Shown here piece by piece: positions 14,999 through 23,470 of a stretch of DNA of 32,755 bases (within the stretch, counting starts at the first letter, position 1; each line of letters starts with the position of its first letter). The notes beneath the pieces are model-generated. The model was not told the DNA's origin. It did not search any database and saw nothing but the letters and a program-made list of their open reading frames with translations. This stretch comes from JBCBKP01 sp038521625 (GTDB lineage: Bacteria; Planctomycetota; Phycisphaerae; Phycisphaerales; UBA1924), in the NCBI GenBank assembly GCA_038521625.1, contig JBCBKP010000034.1, positions 1 to 32,755 of the forward strand, in the 5' to 3' direction. Made by a program: the position numbers and the translations under genes.

Positions 14999-16261
14999 AT
15001 GAGAATCGCCGTGCGCTGCATGTCCTTTGCCCTTCTCGGCTTCCTGATTCTGCTCGCCCCGCGGCGCGCGATGGCCCAGGACGCGCCGCCCGCGTTCGGC
15101 GACGAGAAGCTCGAGCAGCTCGTCGCGCCGATCGCGCTGCACCCCGACGAGCTGGTGTCGCAGATCCTGATGGCCTCGACGTACCCGCTCGAGGTCGTTC
15201 AGGCGGCCCGCTGGGTCGACGCGAACGCGAACCTGACCGCCTCCGAGTTCGAGCGTGCGCTCGACGAGACGAGCTGGGATCCCAGCGTCAAGAGCCTCAC
15301 GAACTTCCCCGACGTGCTGGCGATGATGGACAGCAAGCTCGACTGGACGACCGAGCTGGGCGACGCGTTCATCGCGCAGCAGGAGGACGTTCTCGCGGCG
15401 ATCCAGCGCTTGCGCGCTCGAGCAAATGACGAGGGCAACCTCGAGTCGAACGAGCAGCAGAACATCGTCGTCGATTCGTCGTCTCAGACGATCGTGATCG
15501 AGTCGAGCGACCCCGATGTCGTCTACGTCCCGTCGTACAACCCGACCGTCGTCTACGGCTCTTGGCCCTATCCGGCTTATCCGCCGTACTACTACCCGCC
15601 CGCATACCCCGTCGGCGCGGCCGCGGTGAGCTTCGGCGTCGGCGTCGCCGTCGGGGCCGCCTGGAACTACGCGTGGGGCGGCTGCGACTGGAACCGCGGC
15701 GACATCGACATCGATGTCGACAGGAACGTGAATCGCAACACCAACCGCAACCGCAGCATCACAGAGACGCGCGACTACCGGCGCGAGTCGAGCCGGCGGG
15801 GCGAGCGGGGCGGCCGAGACCGGTCATGGAGCCACGACCCGACGCACCGGCGCGGCGCGTCCTACCGCGACGGCCGCACCGCCGAGCGGTTCGGGCGCGG
15901 CCCCTCGAGCGACGCGGCCAGGTCGAGAGAGCAGTTCCGAGGGCGTGCCCAGGCGGACCGCGGCCGACTCTCGAACACCGCCGGCGGGCGCCGCGGCGGC
16001 GCGACGGCCGGACGCCGCGACGCCGGGGCCCGGCGCGGCAGCGCGGGGCGCGGATCCCGTGATCGATCCGCCTCGCGAGGCCGAGCTTCGCGGAGCGGCT
16101 CGGGGCGGTCGGCGATCGACCGGTCGCGTGGCGGTCGCTCGTCGCGTGAAGCCTCCAGCCGCGGAAGATCCAGCCGGTCCACAGCCAGCCGCGGCTCGCG
16201 CGGCGGGCGGTCGGGTGCCAGCCGCGGCGGCGGCCGTCGCGGTGGAGGGAGACGCCGATGA
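14999..16261 (+). CDS. DUF3300 protein with Arg/Ser/Gly-rich tail
   Basis: A 420-residue exported protein with a signal peptide ending near RAMAQ. Residues ~32-200 match DUF3300: LEQLVAPIALHPDELVSQIL, ASTYPLEVVQAARWV, WDPSVKSLTNFPDVLAMM and VVYVPSYNPTVVYGSWPYP. A Pro/Tyr-rich and Gly/Ala-rich stretch follows. From about residue 240 to the end the protein is low-complexity, dominated by Arg, Ser and Gly, and strongly basic. The family's role is unknown. ATG 14999 follows GGGGG at 5 bases. The stop overlaps the next start by 4 bases (ATGA), so it is coupled with the DUF2950 gene, a pairing often seen for these two families. Confidence 0.88.
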   Translation: MRIAVRCMSFALLGFLILLAPRRAMAQDAPPAFGDEKLEQLVAPIALHPDELVSQILMASTYPLEVVQAARWVDANANLTASEFERALDETSWDPSVKSLTNFPDVLAMMDSKLDWTTELGDAFIAQQEDVLAAIQRLRARANDEGNLESNEQQNIVVDSSSQTIVIESSDPDVVYVPSYNPTVVYGSWPYPAYPPYYYPPAYPVGAAAVSFGVGVAVGAAWNYAWGGCDWNRGDIDIDVDRNVNRNTNRNRSITETRDYRRESSRRGERGGRDRSWSHDPTHRRGASYRDGRTAERFGRGPSSDAARSREQFRGRAQADRGRLSNTAGGRRGGATAGRRDAGARRGSAGRGSRDRSASRGRASRSGSGRSAIDRSRGGRSSREASSRGRSSRSTASRGSRGGRSGASRGGGRRGGGRRR

Positions 16262-17193
16262 ACCGCATACCAGATCGAGCCGGGACCGCCGCCGGCGCCG
16301 TGCTGTTGGCGGGCCTGCTCGCCGGCTGCTCGAGCCAGGGCCAGACCTTCGACACGCGCGAGGCCGCCGCGGCGGCGCTCATCGGGGCGATGGATCCGGA
16401 GTTCGACATCGATTCGCTCGCCGTCGTGCTGGGCGCGGAAGCCGAAGAGGCCGTCGGCTCGGGCGACGCCGTTCAGGACCGCGAGCACGCCGCTCGGTTC
16501 GTGCAGGCTTACCGCGCGCGGCATGCATTCGAAGCGTCGGACGACGGCTTCACATACCTCGTCATCGGGGACGACGACTGGCCGTTCGCGATCCCGCTCA
16601 CGCCCGAGGACGACGGGTGGCGGTGGGACCTCGACGCCGGGCGCGACGAGCTGCTCAGCCGCCGGATCGGCGCGAACGAGCTCGACGCCATCGAGGTCTG
16701 CCTCGCGATCGTCGACGCCCAGATCGAGTACGCCTCGCGGGACCGCGACGGGGACGGCCTGCGCGAGTACGCCGGCCAGATCGTGAGCACGCTCGGCTCA
16801 CGCGACGGCCTCTTCTGGCCCACGGGTCCCGGCGATCCGCCGAGCCCGCTCGGCGGGCTCGCCGCCGAAGCCGCGGACGAGGGATACGGCGAGGGCAGCG
16901 AGCCGGGCGTCTACCACGGATACCGGTACCGCATGCTGACCGCGCAGTCGGACGACGCGCCCGGGGGCGCGCAGGACTACGTGGTCGACGGGAACATGAT
17001 CGGCGGGTTCGCCCTGATCGCGTGGCCCGCGACCTACGGCAACTCGGGGATCATGACCTTCATCGTCAACCACGACGGCGTCGTGTACGACCGCGACCTC
17101 GGGCGCGACTCCGACGCGCGGGCGAGGGCGATCGAGTCGTTCGACCCGGGCGACGGCTGGGAGCCGGTCAACGAGACGCCGTTCGAGTTCTGA
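16258..17193 (+). CDS. DUF2950 lipoprotein
   Basis: A 311-residue lipoprotein with lipobox LAGC. Family signatures are RDRDGDGLREYAGQI, GVYHGYRYRMLTAQSDDAPG, DYVVDGNMIGGFALIAWP and YGNSGIMTFIVNHDGVVYDR, ending in FDPGDGWEPV. Length and order are normal for DUF2950. The function of the family is unknown; its coupling to DUF3300 suggests they act together at the cell surface. Start and upstream stop overlap as ATGA. The 109 bases after it carry GC-rich inverted sequences but no clear T-tailed terminator, and a ribosome site for the next gene. Confidence 0.92.
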   Translation: MNRIPDRAGTAAGAVLLAGLLAGCSSQGQTFDTREAAAAALIGAMDPEFDIDSLAVVLGAEAEEAVGSGDAVQDREHAARFVQAYRARHAFEASDDGFTYLVIGDDDWPFAIPLTPEDDGWRWDLDAGRDELLSRRIGANELDAIEVCLAIVDAQIEYASRDRDGDGLREYAGQIVSTLGSRDGLFWPTGPGDPPSPLGGLAAEAADEGYGEGSEPGVYHGYRYRMLTAQSDDAPGGAQDYVVDGNMIGGFALIAWPATYGNSGIMTFIVNHDGVVYDRDLGRDSDARARAIESFDPGDGWEPVNETPFEF

Positions 17194-17302
17194 GCCGAGC
17201 CGGGGAGCGACCGGGGATGCCCGAAGCGGGCGTTCGGCCGGCGGTCGGCGAGCCTGTACCATGGTGCGGTCTCGCGGTCCCCCCGCCCACAGGAGGCACA
17301 CG

Positions 17303-18550
17303 ATGCTCCGCCAACTCGCCGTTCTCGCCGCCCTCGCGTCGTCCGTCGCGGCGCAGCCGATCAAGACCGAGATTGTCGAGGCCGGCGGCAAGTACCAATT
17401 GCTGCGCGGCGGCGAGCCCTACTTCGTCAACGGCGCCGGCGGCCAGAGCCACCTGGACGTGCTCGTCGAGGCCGGCGGCAACTCGATCCGCACCTGGCAC
17501 ATCGACGACGCCGAGCGGCTTCTCGACGAGGCCCACGCGCTCGGCATCACCGTCACGATGGGCATCTGGCTCGGGCACGAACGCCACGGCTTCGACTACT
17601 CCGACCCGCAGCAGGTCGCGGCCCAGCGGAGCATGGTCGAGCGCGCGGTGCTGGATCTGAAAGACCACCCGGCGCTGCTGATGTGGGGGCTCGGCAACGA
17701 GGTCGCCCTCGTCGGGGATCCGCGCAAGCTCTTCCCGCACATCGAGTCGCTGGCCGCGATGGTGCAGGAGCTCGACCCGAACCACCCGGTCATGACCGTC
17801 ATCGCGGGCGCCGGCGAGGACAAGATCCGCGCACTTGCCGAGCTCTGCCCGAGCATCGACGTGGTCGGCGTCAACGAGTACGGCGAGGCGAGCCACGTCC
17901 CCGGCCTGCTCGAATCGTCCGGCTACACGGGCCCGTACCTGCTCACCGAGTTCGGCCCGCGCGGCTGGTGGGAGTCGCCGGAGACCGACTGGGGTGCGCA
18001 GATCGAGGAGACCAGCGCCGAGAAGATGGCGTCGTACCGGCGCAACTACGAGTCGGCCGTCGCGTCGCAGCCCGGGCGCTGCCTGGGCAGCTACGTCTTC
18101 CTGTGGGGTCAGAAGCAGGAGGCGACTTCGACCTGGTTCGGCATGTTCCTCGAGGACGGCTCGAGGACCCCGGTCGTCGACACGATGACCCGGCTCTGGA
18201 CCGGGCGCGAGCCGGCCGACCCCGCTCCGGTCGTCCGCTCGATCATCTGCCGCATCGCGCGGCGCGAGATCGGGCCGGGCGAGCGGTTCAGCGCCAGCGT
18301 CGACGTGTTCGACCCGAACGGCGATGAACTCACCGTCGACTGGGTCATCGTCGCCGAGTCGACCGACCGGCGGATGGGCGGCGATGCCGAGGCCGCTCCT
18401 CCGAGCTTCCCGGAGCTGACGCGGAACAACCGGCTGCGCAACGCGCGTTTCCGGGCGCCGTCGGAGCCCGGTCCGTACCGACTCTTCGTGACCGTCAAGG
18501 ACCCCGCCGGCAACGCGGGCACGGCGAACATCCCGTTCCTCGTCCGCTAA
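17303..18550 (+). CDS. Secreted glycoside hydrolase, GH2/GH-A TIM-barrel type
   Basis: A 415-residue exported enzyme with signal peptide MLRQLAVLAALASSVAAQ. The start follows a perfect AGGAGG at 7 bases. The body is a (beta/alpha)8 barrel of clan GH-A, resembling the catalytic domain of GH2 enzymes. The acid/base is Glu133 in MWGLGNEVAL, and the nucleophile is Glu216 in LLTEFGPRGWW, each at the expected strand end. YFVNGAGGQSH and GGNSIRTWHIDDAERLLDEA form the start of the barrel. Residues ~315-415 form a beta-sandwich-like end with SASVDVFDPNGDELTVDW. It probably cleaves or transfers envelope or environmental beta-glycans. The exact substrate is not evident. The methyltransferase start lies 4 bases after its stop. 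Confidence 0.8.
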   Translation: MLRQLAVLAALASSVAAQPIKTEIVEAGGKYQLLRGGEPYFVNGAGGQSHLDVLVEAGGNSIRTWHIDDAERLLDEAHALGITVTMGIWLGHERHGFDYSDPQQVAAQRSMVERAVLDLKDHPALLMWGLGNEVALVGDPRKLFPHIESLAAMVQELDPNHPVMTVIAGAGEDKIRALAELCPSIDVVGVNEYGEASHVPGLLESSGYTGPYLLTEFGPRGWWESPETDWGAQIEETSAEKMASYRRNYESAVASQPGRCLGSYVFLWGQKQEATSTWFGMFLEDGSRTPVVDTMTRLWTGREPADPAPVVRSIICRIARREIGPGERFSASVDVFDPNGDELTVDWVIVAESTDRRMGGDAEAAPPSFPELTRNNRLRNARFRAPSEPGPYRLFVTVKDPAGNAGTANIPFLVR

Positions 18551-18554
18551 AGCC

Positions 18555-20423
18555 GTGCGCGACACCGGTCGCCCTCGACGACCATCGCCCGATCCGCGAG
18601 ACGCAGTGATCGCGTTCGTCCGCGATCTCGCCGTCGCGAGCGACGGGACGCACGATCTCCGCGCCGCAATCGAACTCGCGTTCGACCGCCTCGCGGGCGG
18701 CGGGCTCTTCGACATCGATCCCGAGCTCGACGCCGGGACCCGCGCCGTCGACACACCCAAGACCGGTGACGTGGCGTTCGCCACGCTCGCGTCGTCGTAC
18801 GAGTCTCTCGTCGGGCTCGAGCTCGAAGGCCGGGGCGAGCGGCGCCGGCTGATCCCGCGACGGTCCCGGCGTCGAGCCGCCGGCGCCTTCTACACGCCCG
18901 CGCCGCTGGTCGAACACATCCTCAACGGCGCGCTCGACCCCATCATCGAGGCAAGGCTCCGGGACGGCACGCTCGGATCGATCCGCGTGCTCGACCCTGC
19001 CTGCGGCAGCGGCAACTTCCTCGCCGCGGCCGCGCGCCGTCTCGAACCCCACCTCGGCCCCCCGGCCGCGGCATCGCGCGTCTTCGGCATCGACATCGAT
19101 CCGACCGCGGTCGTCCTGGCGCGGGCGTCGGTCTCGCGAGAGCACGAGCTGACCGGCAACATCCGGGCGGGTGACGCGCTGACGGACCATCCGTTCGACC
19201 ATCCGTTCGAAGAGCCGTTCGACGTCGTCGTCGGCAACCCGCCGTTTCTCAATCAGTTGCAGTCCGACACGGCCGTCGACCGGGAACTCGCCCGGTCGCT
19301 ACGCGATCGCACCGACGGCGATGTCCGGGGCTACTCCGACATGGCCGCCGCGTTCCTGCGTCTCGCGCTCGACTGGTGCCGGCCGGGCGGCAGGGTCGGT
19401 CTGGTCCTCCCCGATTCGATCCTCGCGACGGCCGACGCGCGCCCGGTCCGCGCGTCCGTCGCCCGACGGGCCACGCTCCGCGAACTCTGGATCGCCGACT
19501 CGCCCGAGTTCGGCGCGGCCACCGTCACGACCTGCGCCCCGATCCTGGAGATCGGCGGCTCGAGGGTGGCATCCGTCGCGCGCTCGACGGGCGCGGGATT
19601 CGAGCCGCTCGCGCCCCTCGATCTCGACCACGACGAGTTGGCCGACGCCGAGACCTGGTCGCAGCTGACCGCCTCGATGCGAGGCATCCCGCCCATCGAA
19701 CTGGCGGACGGCGCGACGATCGCGGACCTCGCCGACGCGACCGCGGACTTCCGCGACCAGTACTACGGGCTCGAAGGCTTCATCCTCGACCTGGCCGAGG
19801 CCGACGACGACTTGTTCCCCCCCATCGTCACGTCCGGTCTCATCGAGCCCGCCGCGTGCCTCTGGGGACGCAAGCCCACCCGGATCCTGAAGCGCCGCTG
19901 GGACTGCCCCAGGATCGATCTCGCCCGGATGCGCCGCGACGGCGAGTTGGCCCAGTGGATCGATCGTCGCCGGATTCCCAAGGTGATCGTGGCAACGCAG
20001 ACACGCGTCATCGAACCGTTCGTCGATAGCGCGGGAAGCCTGGTCCCGAGCACGCCGCTGATCACCGTGACGCCGAAGCCCGACCGCTCGCTCTGGACGA
20101 TCGCCGCGGCGTTGGCGTCGCCCGTCGCCACCGCGCTGGCCCTGGGTCGGTACGGCGGCGCCGCGCTGTCCGCCGATGCCATCAAGCTCAGCGCGAAGCA
20201 GGCGCTGCGGCTCCCGGTCGCGCCGGCTTCGGCACGCCGGGACGAGGCCGACGCGCTGTTCGAGGCCGCGCAATGGGCGGACGAGGCCGATCGCCCGGCG
20301 CTGCTCCGCAGGTTCGCACACGCCAGCATCGCGGCGCACGGGATCGAGGACGACTGCTCGCTCGAACGCTGGTATCTCAGCCGCCTGGAGCGCCGCCCGC
20401 GCGGTCGCGCAGCCGCTCGTTGA
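18555..20423 (+). CDS. N6-adenine DNA methyltransferase, Eco57I-like, apparently solitary
   Basis: A 622-residue gamma-class amino-methyltransferase. The order is motif X (GAFYTPAPLVEHIL), motif I (LDPACGSGNFLAAAAR, Asp147) for S-adenosylmethionine, an acidic strand end in VFGIDIDPTAV, and the catalytic NPPF (228-231). A C-terminal region from ~residue 400 is probably the target-recognition domain. GTG 18555 is used, 4 bases after the glycosidase stop. There is no PD-(D/E)xK nuclease domain in the N-terminal 110 residues that I can see, and no endonuclease or BREX-type gene nearby. The C-terminal 47 bases overlap the convergent DinB-fold gene. It could be an orphan regulator of DNA methylation or a remnant of a type IIG enzyme. 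The target site is unknown. Confidence 0.82.
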   Translation: MRDTGRPRRPSPDPRDAVIAFVRDLAVASDGTHDLRAAIELAFDRLAGGGLFDIDPELDAGTRAVDTPKTGDVAFATLASSYESLVGLELEGRGERRRLIPRRSRRRAAGAFYTPAPLVEHILNGALDPIIEARLRDGTLGSIRVLDPACGSGNFLAAAARRLEPHLGPPAAASRVFGIDIDPTAVVLARASVSREHELTGNIRAGDALTDHPFDHPFEEPFDVVVGNPPFLNQLQSDTAVDRELARSLRDRTDGDVRGYSDMAAAFLRLALDWCRPGGRVGLVLPDSILATADARPVRASVARRATLRELWIADSPEFGAATVTTCAPILEIGGSRVASVARSTGAGFEPLAPLDLDHDELADAETWSQLTASMRGIPPIELADGATIADLADATADFRDQYYGLEGFILDLAEADDDLFPPIVTSGLIEPAACLWGRKPTRILKRRWDCPRIDLARMRRDGELAQWIDRRRIPKVIVATQTRVIEPFVDSAGSLVPSTPLITVTPKPDRSLWTIAAALASPVATALALGRYGGAALSADAIKLSAKQALRLPVAPASARRDEADALFEAAQWADEADRPALLRRFAHASIAAHGIEDDCSLERWYLSRLERRPRGRAAAR

Positions 20424-20976
20424 ACGCCCGCGTCCCACCGGGCGCGATCGTGAACCACGTCCAGTTCTCGGTGCCGACGTGCGTCCGTGCGATTACCGCG
20501 ATCTGGCCGACGTGGCCCGCGAGGTGGTCGATCTGGCGGACGATCGCCGCCTCGACCGAATGCGGCACGCCCCGGATCGGCACGTCCCGCCCGAGATCAT
20601 CGGGCGTCAGCGAACGCAGCGTCTCGAAGAGGAGCCTCCAGGCCGCGTCCCACTCGCGCGTGATCGACTCGCGCGTCTCGACCGTCTCGGGCTCGGGCGG
20701 CACGAACTCCTCGTCGCGGTCTCGCCACTCCTTCTCCCCGTCGGTGGTCAGAAAGTCGGTCCAGCGGCTCTTGATGTTGCCGGACATGTGGCGCATCAGG
20801 ACCGCGACGCTGTTGAGACCGGGCCCCGGCGGGATGAAGAAATCGCGGTCGCCCATCTGCCCGATCGCGTGGTCGGCGAGCGCCTTCTGGCGTTCGAAGA
20901 CACGCAGCGACACCGCCAGCAGACCGCCGCCCACGCCTGACTCGTACCGATCGGCTCCCTCGACGCTCTCCGGCAT
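20377..20976 (-). CDS. DinB-fold protein (DUF1572-like)
   Basis: A 199-residue protein of the DinB/YfiT superfamily, nearest in pattern to DUF1572. Visible signatures are FERQKALADHAIGQM, SVAVLMRHMSGNIKSRWTDF with a metal-ligand His, and RQIDHLAGHVGQIAVIAR with further His ligands, giving a likely three-His metal site. ATG 20976 is chosen because GGGAGGA lies at good spacing; the frame is open further upstream, but through the tRNA terminator. Metal-dependent thiol S-transferase-like activity is possible for the fold. The gene points towards the methyltransferase and its end overlaps that gene by 47 bases. It is downstream of tRNA-Gly(GCC) on the same strand, separated by a terminator. Confidence 0.85.
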   Translation of the reverse strand: MPESVEGADRYESGVGGGLLAVSLRVFERQKALADHAIGQMGDRDFFIPPGPGLNSVAVLMRHMSGNIKSRWTDFLTTDGEKEWRDRDEEFVPPEPETVETRESITREWDAAWRLLFETLRSLTPDDLGRDVPIRGVPHSVEAAIVRQIDHLAGHVGQIAVIARTHVGTENWTWFTIAPGGTRAFNERLRDRAGGAPGG

Positions 20977-20997
20977 GCCGTCCTCCCTCGCGGGTCG

Positions 20998-21027
20998 AAA
21001 AACAACAACGCCCGGCGACGCCGGGCG
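20998..21027 (-). terminator. Rho-independent terminator after tRNA-Gly(GCC)
   Basis: On the minus strand CGCCCGGC-GTC-GCCGGGCG forms a perfect 8-bp stem with a 3-base loop, followed by TTGTTGTTTTT. It ends the tRNA transcript 22 bases before the DinB-fold gene's ATG. Confidence 0.85.
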
Positions 21028-21049
21028 CTCGAAAGGACTCAAATCAGAA

Positions 21050-21121
21050 AGCGGGTGATCGGATTCGAACCGACGACATTCACGTTGGCAACGTGACGCT
21101 CTACCACTGAGCTACACCCGC
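21050..21121 (-). tRNA. tRNA-Gly(GCC)
   Basis: On the minus strand the gene starts GCGGGTGTAGCTC and ends CACCCGCT, so the 7-bp acceptor stem is perfect. The D arm is present. The anticodon loop is TTGCCAA within CACG...CGTG, giving anticodon GCC. The T arm is GTCGG-TTCGAAT-CCGAT. It is 72 bases long and CCA is not encoded. Its acceptor and T arm match those of the tRNA-Gly(CCC) at the window's start. Confidence 0.97.
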
Positions 21122-21168
21122 GTTGTCGCCCGCGGGACGGCCCGAAAAAGGCCTCCCGCGCGGTCCGA

Positions 21169-21197
21169 ACGGTATCTCCGATCCCGGTCGGCGTCAA
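21169..21197 (-). promoter_or_regulatory. Promoter of tRNA-Gly(GCC)
   Basis: On the minus strand TTGACG (21197-21192) and TACCGT (21174-21169) are separated by exactly 17 bases. They fit housekeeping -35 and -10 boxes and would start transcription about 40 bases before the tRNA. Confidence 0.6.
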
Positions 21198-21263
21198 CGG
21201 CCGAGCCGCCGGCCGCGACGGCGTGCCCTGCCCGGCGGGGCCCGGGGGCCTGATGCGGGCGGG

Positions 21264-23198
21264 TCAGCGGGCCGAAACGCGCGTCTCGCCGCCCGTCGCG
21301 GCGAGGGCGGAGCGCACCTGGTCGCTGGTGTATGCGTTCGACTGCCAGGGCTCGCCGCCCGGGCCGTAGATCACGAGGAGCGGAATCCCGGTCTGCCCCA
21401 GATCGGCCATTTTCTGCCAGCCGGGCGCCTTGCTGCTGGTGAGGTCGGCGGTCATCGCGACGACGTCGTCCGAGCGAAGCATGCTCTTGACGGGGTCGAC
21501 GTTGAGCACCGCCTTCTTGAGAGCCTTGCAGTTCAGGCACCACTCGGCGGTGAAGTCGATCACGACGGTCTTCCCGTCGGCGCGGGCGTCGGCGAGCGAC
21601 TCCTCGCTGAACGGAACCCAGAAGTTGTTGCGGGCGTCGATCGTCGCCCCGGCGACGTACGCGGTCGCGCTGCCCGAGACGATCAGCGCCAGCACCGCGG
21701 CGCCGAGGCGGGCGGGCGCCTTGGGCGTGATCTTTATCGTCCGCGCGACGAGCCAGATGCCGGCGGCGAGCGCGAAGCCGGCCACCGCCCACCAGTGCAG
21801 CATCTTGCCCCACCACGGCAGCAGCGAGACGTCGCCCTTGATCTCGCCGGCCAGGCCGATCGCGCCCGAGCCGATGAAGTATGCCGCGGCGGCGAGCAGC
21901 AGCAGGCCCATGATCTGCTTGACGAGCTCGCTGGCGGGGCCGGTCCGCGGGATGAAGTTCAGCAGCTTGGGGAAGACCGACAGCACGAGGTACGGCGAGG
22001 CCATCCCGACCCCGATCGACGCGAAGACCGTCATGATCTGTCCCGTGGGCATGGTCGCCGCGCCGGCGAGCAGCGCGCCCGCGACGAAGCCGAAGCAGGG
22101 CAGGCCCAGGATCGCGGTCATCACGCCGAAGACGAACGACCCCTGCGGGGAGTCGGCCTTGGGGTTCACCATGTAGACCTTCTGCGGCAGATTGATCTGG
22201 AAGGCGCCCATGATGCCGACGCCCATCGCCGCGATGATCACCCCGATGCCCGCGGTGACCCACCAGATCCCGAAGATCATGCTCGGGTCGGTGAACCCCG
22301 CCGCGAACGCGACCGGCAGGCCGATGCCGACCCAGAATGCGACGACCCCGATCGCCATCCACAGGCCGAGCGAGAACGCCCGCATGCGGTTCTCGCCGGC
22401 GTGCTGGCTGAGCGTCATCACCTTGATCGGGATGACCGGGAGCACGCAGGGGGTCAGGTTCAGAACGAGCCCGCCGAGGATGCCGCCGAGCGCGAGCCCG
22501 ACGATGCCCAGCGAGCCGATCTCGATGCCGAACCAGGACCGCGAACCGCTCGCGCCGGCCGGCGCGTCGGTCGAGGCGCCCAGCGCCTCATCGATCCAGG
22601 CCTGATCCACACCGGCGAACAGCGCGGCAGAGTCCTCGGCCGCGGCGGTCGCCTCGCCGACCGTCAGCGTGAGCGAGGCCTGGTAATCCTCGGGCATTCT
22701 GCACACGGAATCGTCGCAGCTCTGGGCCGTGACGAGGAACTCGAAGCCGAGCTCCGAGCCGATCTCCGCGTCGTCCGCGATCCGGATCGGCACGAGGATC
22801 ACCGCCTCGCCCTCGTAGACCGTGATCTCCTCCGATCCGTCGCCGCCGAGCGCGGCCCCGACCGGATACATCTTGGGCTCGGGCCAACGCATCGCGCCCG
22901 AGGCGACCCCCGCGGGGAGCGTCGGCTCGACCGACGTCGAGATCAGGAACGAGACGATCCCCTCGGGCCCGTCCATCAGCTCCCGCGGCGGGTAGCTGTG
23001 CCAGCCCTCCTCGTGATCGAGCACGACCGCGATGACGCTGGTCGCGCCTGGCGCGACGCTCGAGTCACGGGCGACCGCTCGAACGGTCGCGATCGGGTCG
23101 TCGCCGAAACCCGGCTGCGCGCGCACGATCGGAGCGAACGCCGATACGGCGAGCATCGCGACCAGGGTGAGGATCGATCGAGAGAGCGTGTCACGCAT
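21264..23198 (-). CDS. dsbD: Thiol:disulfide interchange protein DsbD
   Basis: A 644-residue membrane protein that carries electrons from cytoplasmic thioredoxin to the periplasm. A signal peptide (ending near IVRAQ) precedes the N-terminal immunoglobulin-like DsbD-alpha domain with the redox pair in SCDDSVC (Cys161, Cys166). The central domain has about eight membrane segments, with the paired cysteines in LNLTPCVLPVIPIKVM and ILGLPCFGFVAG. The C-terminal thioredoxin-like domain has DFTAEWCLNCKALKK (Cys554, Cys557). All three redox pairs are present, so the relay looks complete. The frame is open upstream of 23198, but ATG 23198 begins the signal peptide. It is transcribed divergently from fliM. 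It probably supports cytochrome maturation or disulfide repair. Confidence 0.93.
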   Translation of the reverse strand: MRDTLSRSILTLVAMLAVSAFAPIVRAQPGFGDDPIATVRAVARDSSVAPGATSVIAVVLDHEEGWHSYPPRELMDGPEGIVSFLISTSVEPTLPAGVASGAMRWPEPKMYPVGAALGGDGSEEITVYEGEAVILVPIRIADDAEIGSELGFEFLVTAQSCDDSVCRMPEDYQASLTLTVGEATAAAEDSAALFAGVDQAWIDEALGASTDAPAGASGSRSWFGIEIGSLGIVGLALGGILGGLVLNLTPCVLPVIPIKVMTLSQHAGENRMRAFSLGLWMAIGVVAFWVGIGLPVAFAAGFTDPSMIFGIWWVTAGIGVIIAAMGVGIMGAFQINLPQKVYMVNPKADSPQGSFVFGVMTAILGLPCFGFVAGALLAGAATMPTGQIMTVFASIGVGMASPYLVLSVFPKLLNFIPRTGPASELVKQIMGLLLLAAAAYFIGSGAIGLAGEIKGDVSLLPWWGKMLHWWAVAGFALAAGIWLVARTIKITPKAPARLGAAVLALIVSGSATAYVAGATIDARNNFWVPFSEESLADARADGKTVVIDFTAEWCLNCKALKKAVLNVDPVKSMLRSDDVVAMTADLTSSKAPGWQKMADLGQTGIPLLVIYGPGGEPWQSNAYTSDQVRSALAATGGETRVSAR

Positions 23199-23470
23199 GC
23201 CTGGTCTGCCCCTGCGGGGGTCCGCCCGCGGCCCGAGAATCCGTCCGATGAGGCCAGCGCCACGCGCCACCCGCGGGCAGAATGCACACCCGCGGCCGAT
23301 TGTTCCACCCGGTTCGGGCCCGGGGATGGGGCGCAGGCCCTGCGCCGCGAATCTCGGGGACCACTCGGCCCTCAAGCGGGATCCGTCCATGCTCCGATCC
23401 TCGCGAGGCCGACCAGCCGGTCCGGACGGGCAGGACGCCCGAACCGAACGAGCCGCGAACGGAACTCGCC

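Noticed and set aside
17168..18784. Long minus-strand open frame opposite the glycosidase gene
   Set aside because: The plus-strand gene has a signal peptide, a perfect ribosome site and both catalytic Glu residues, so this frame is a shadow.
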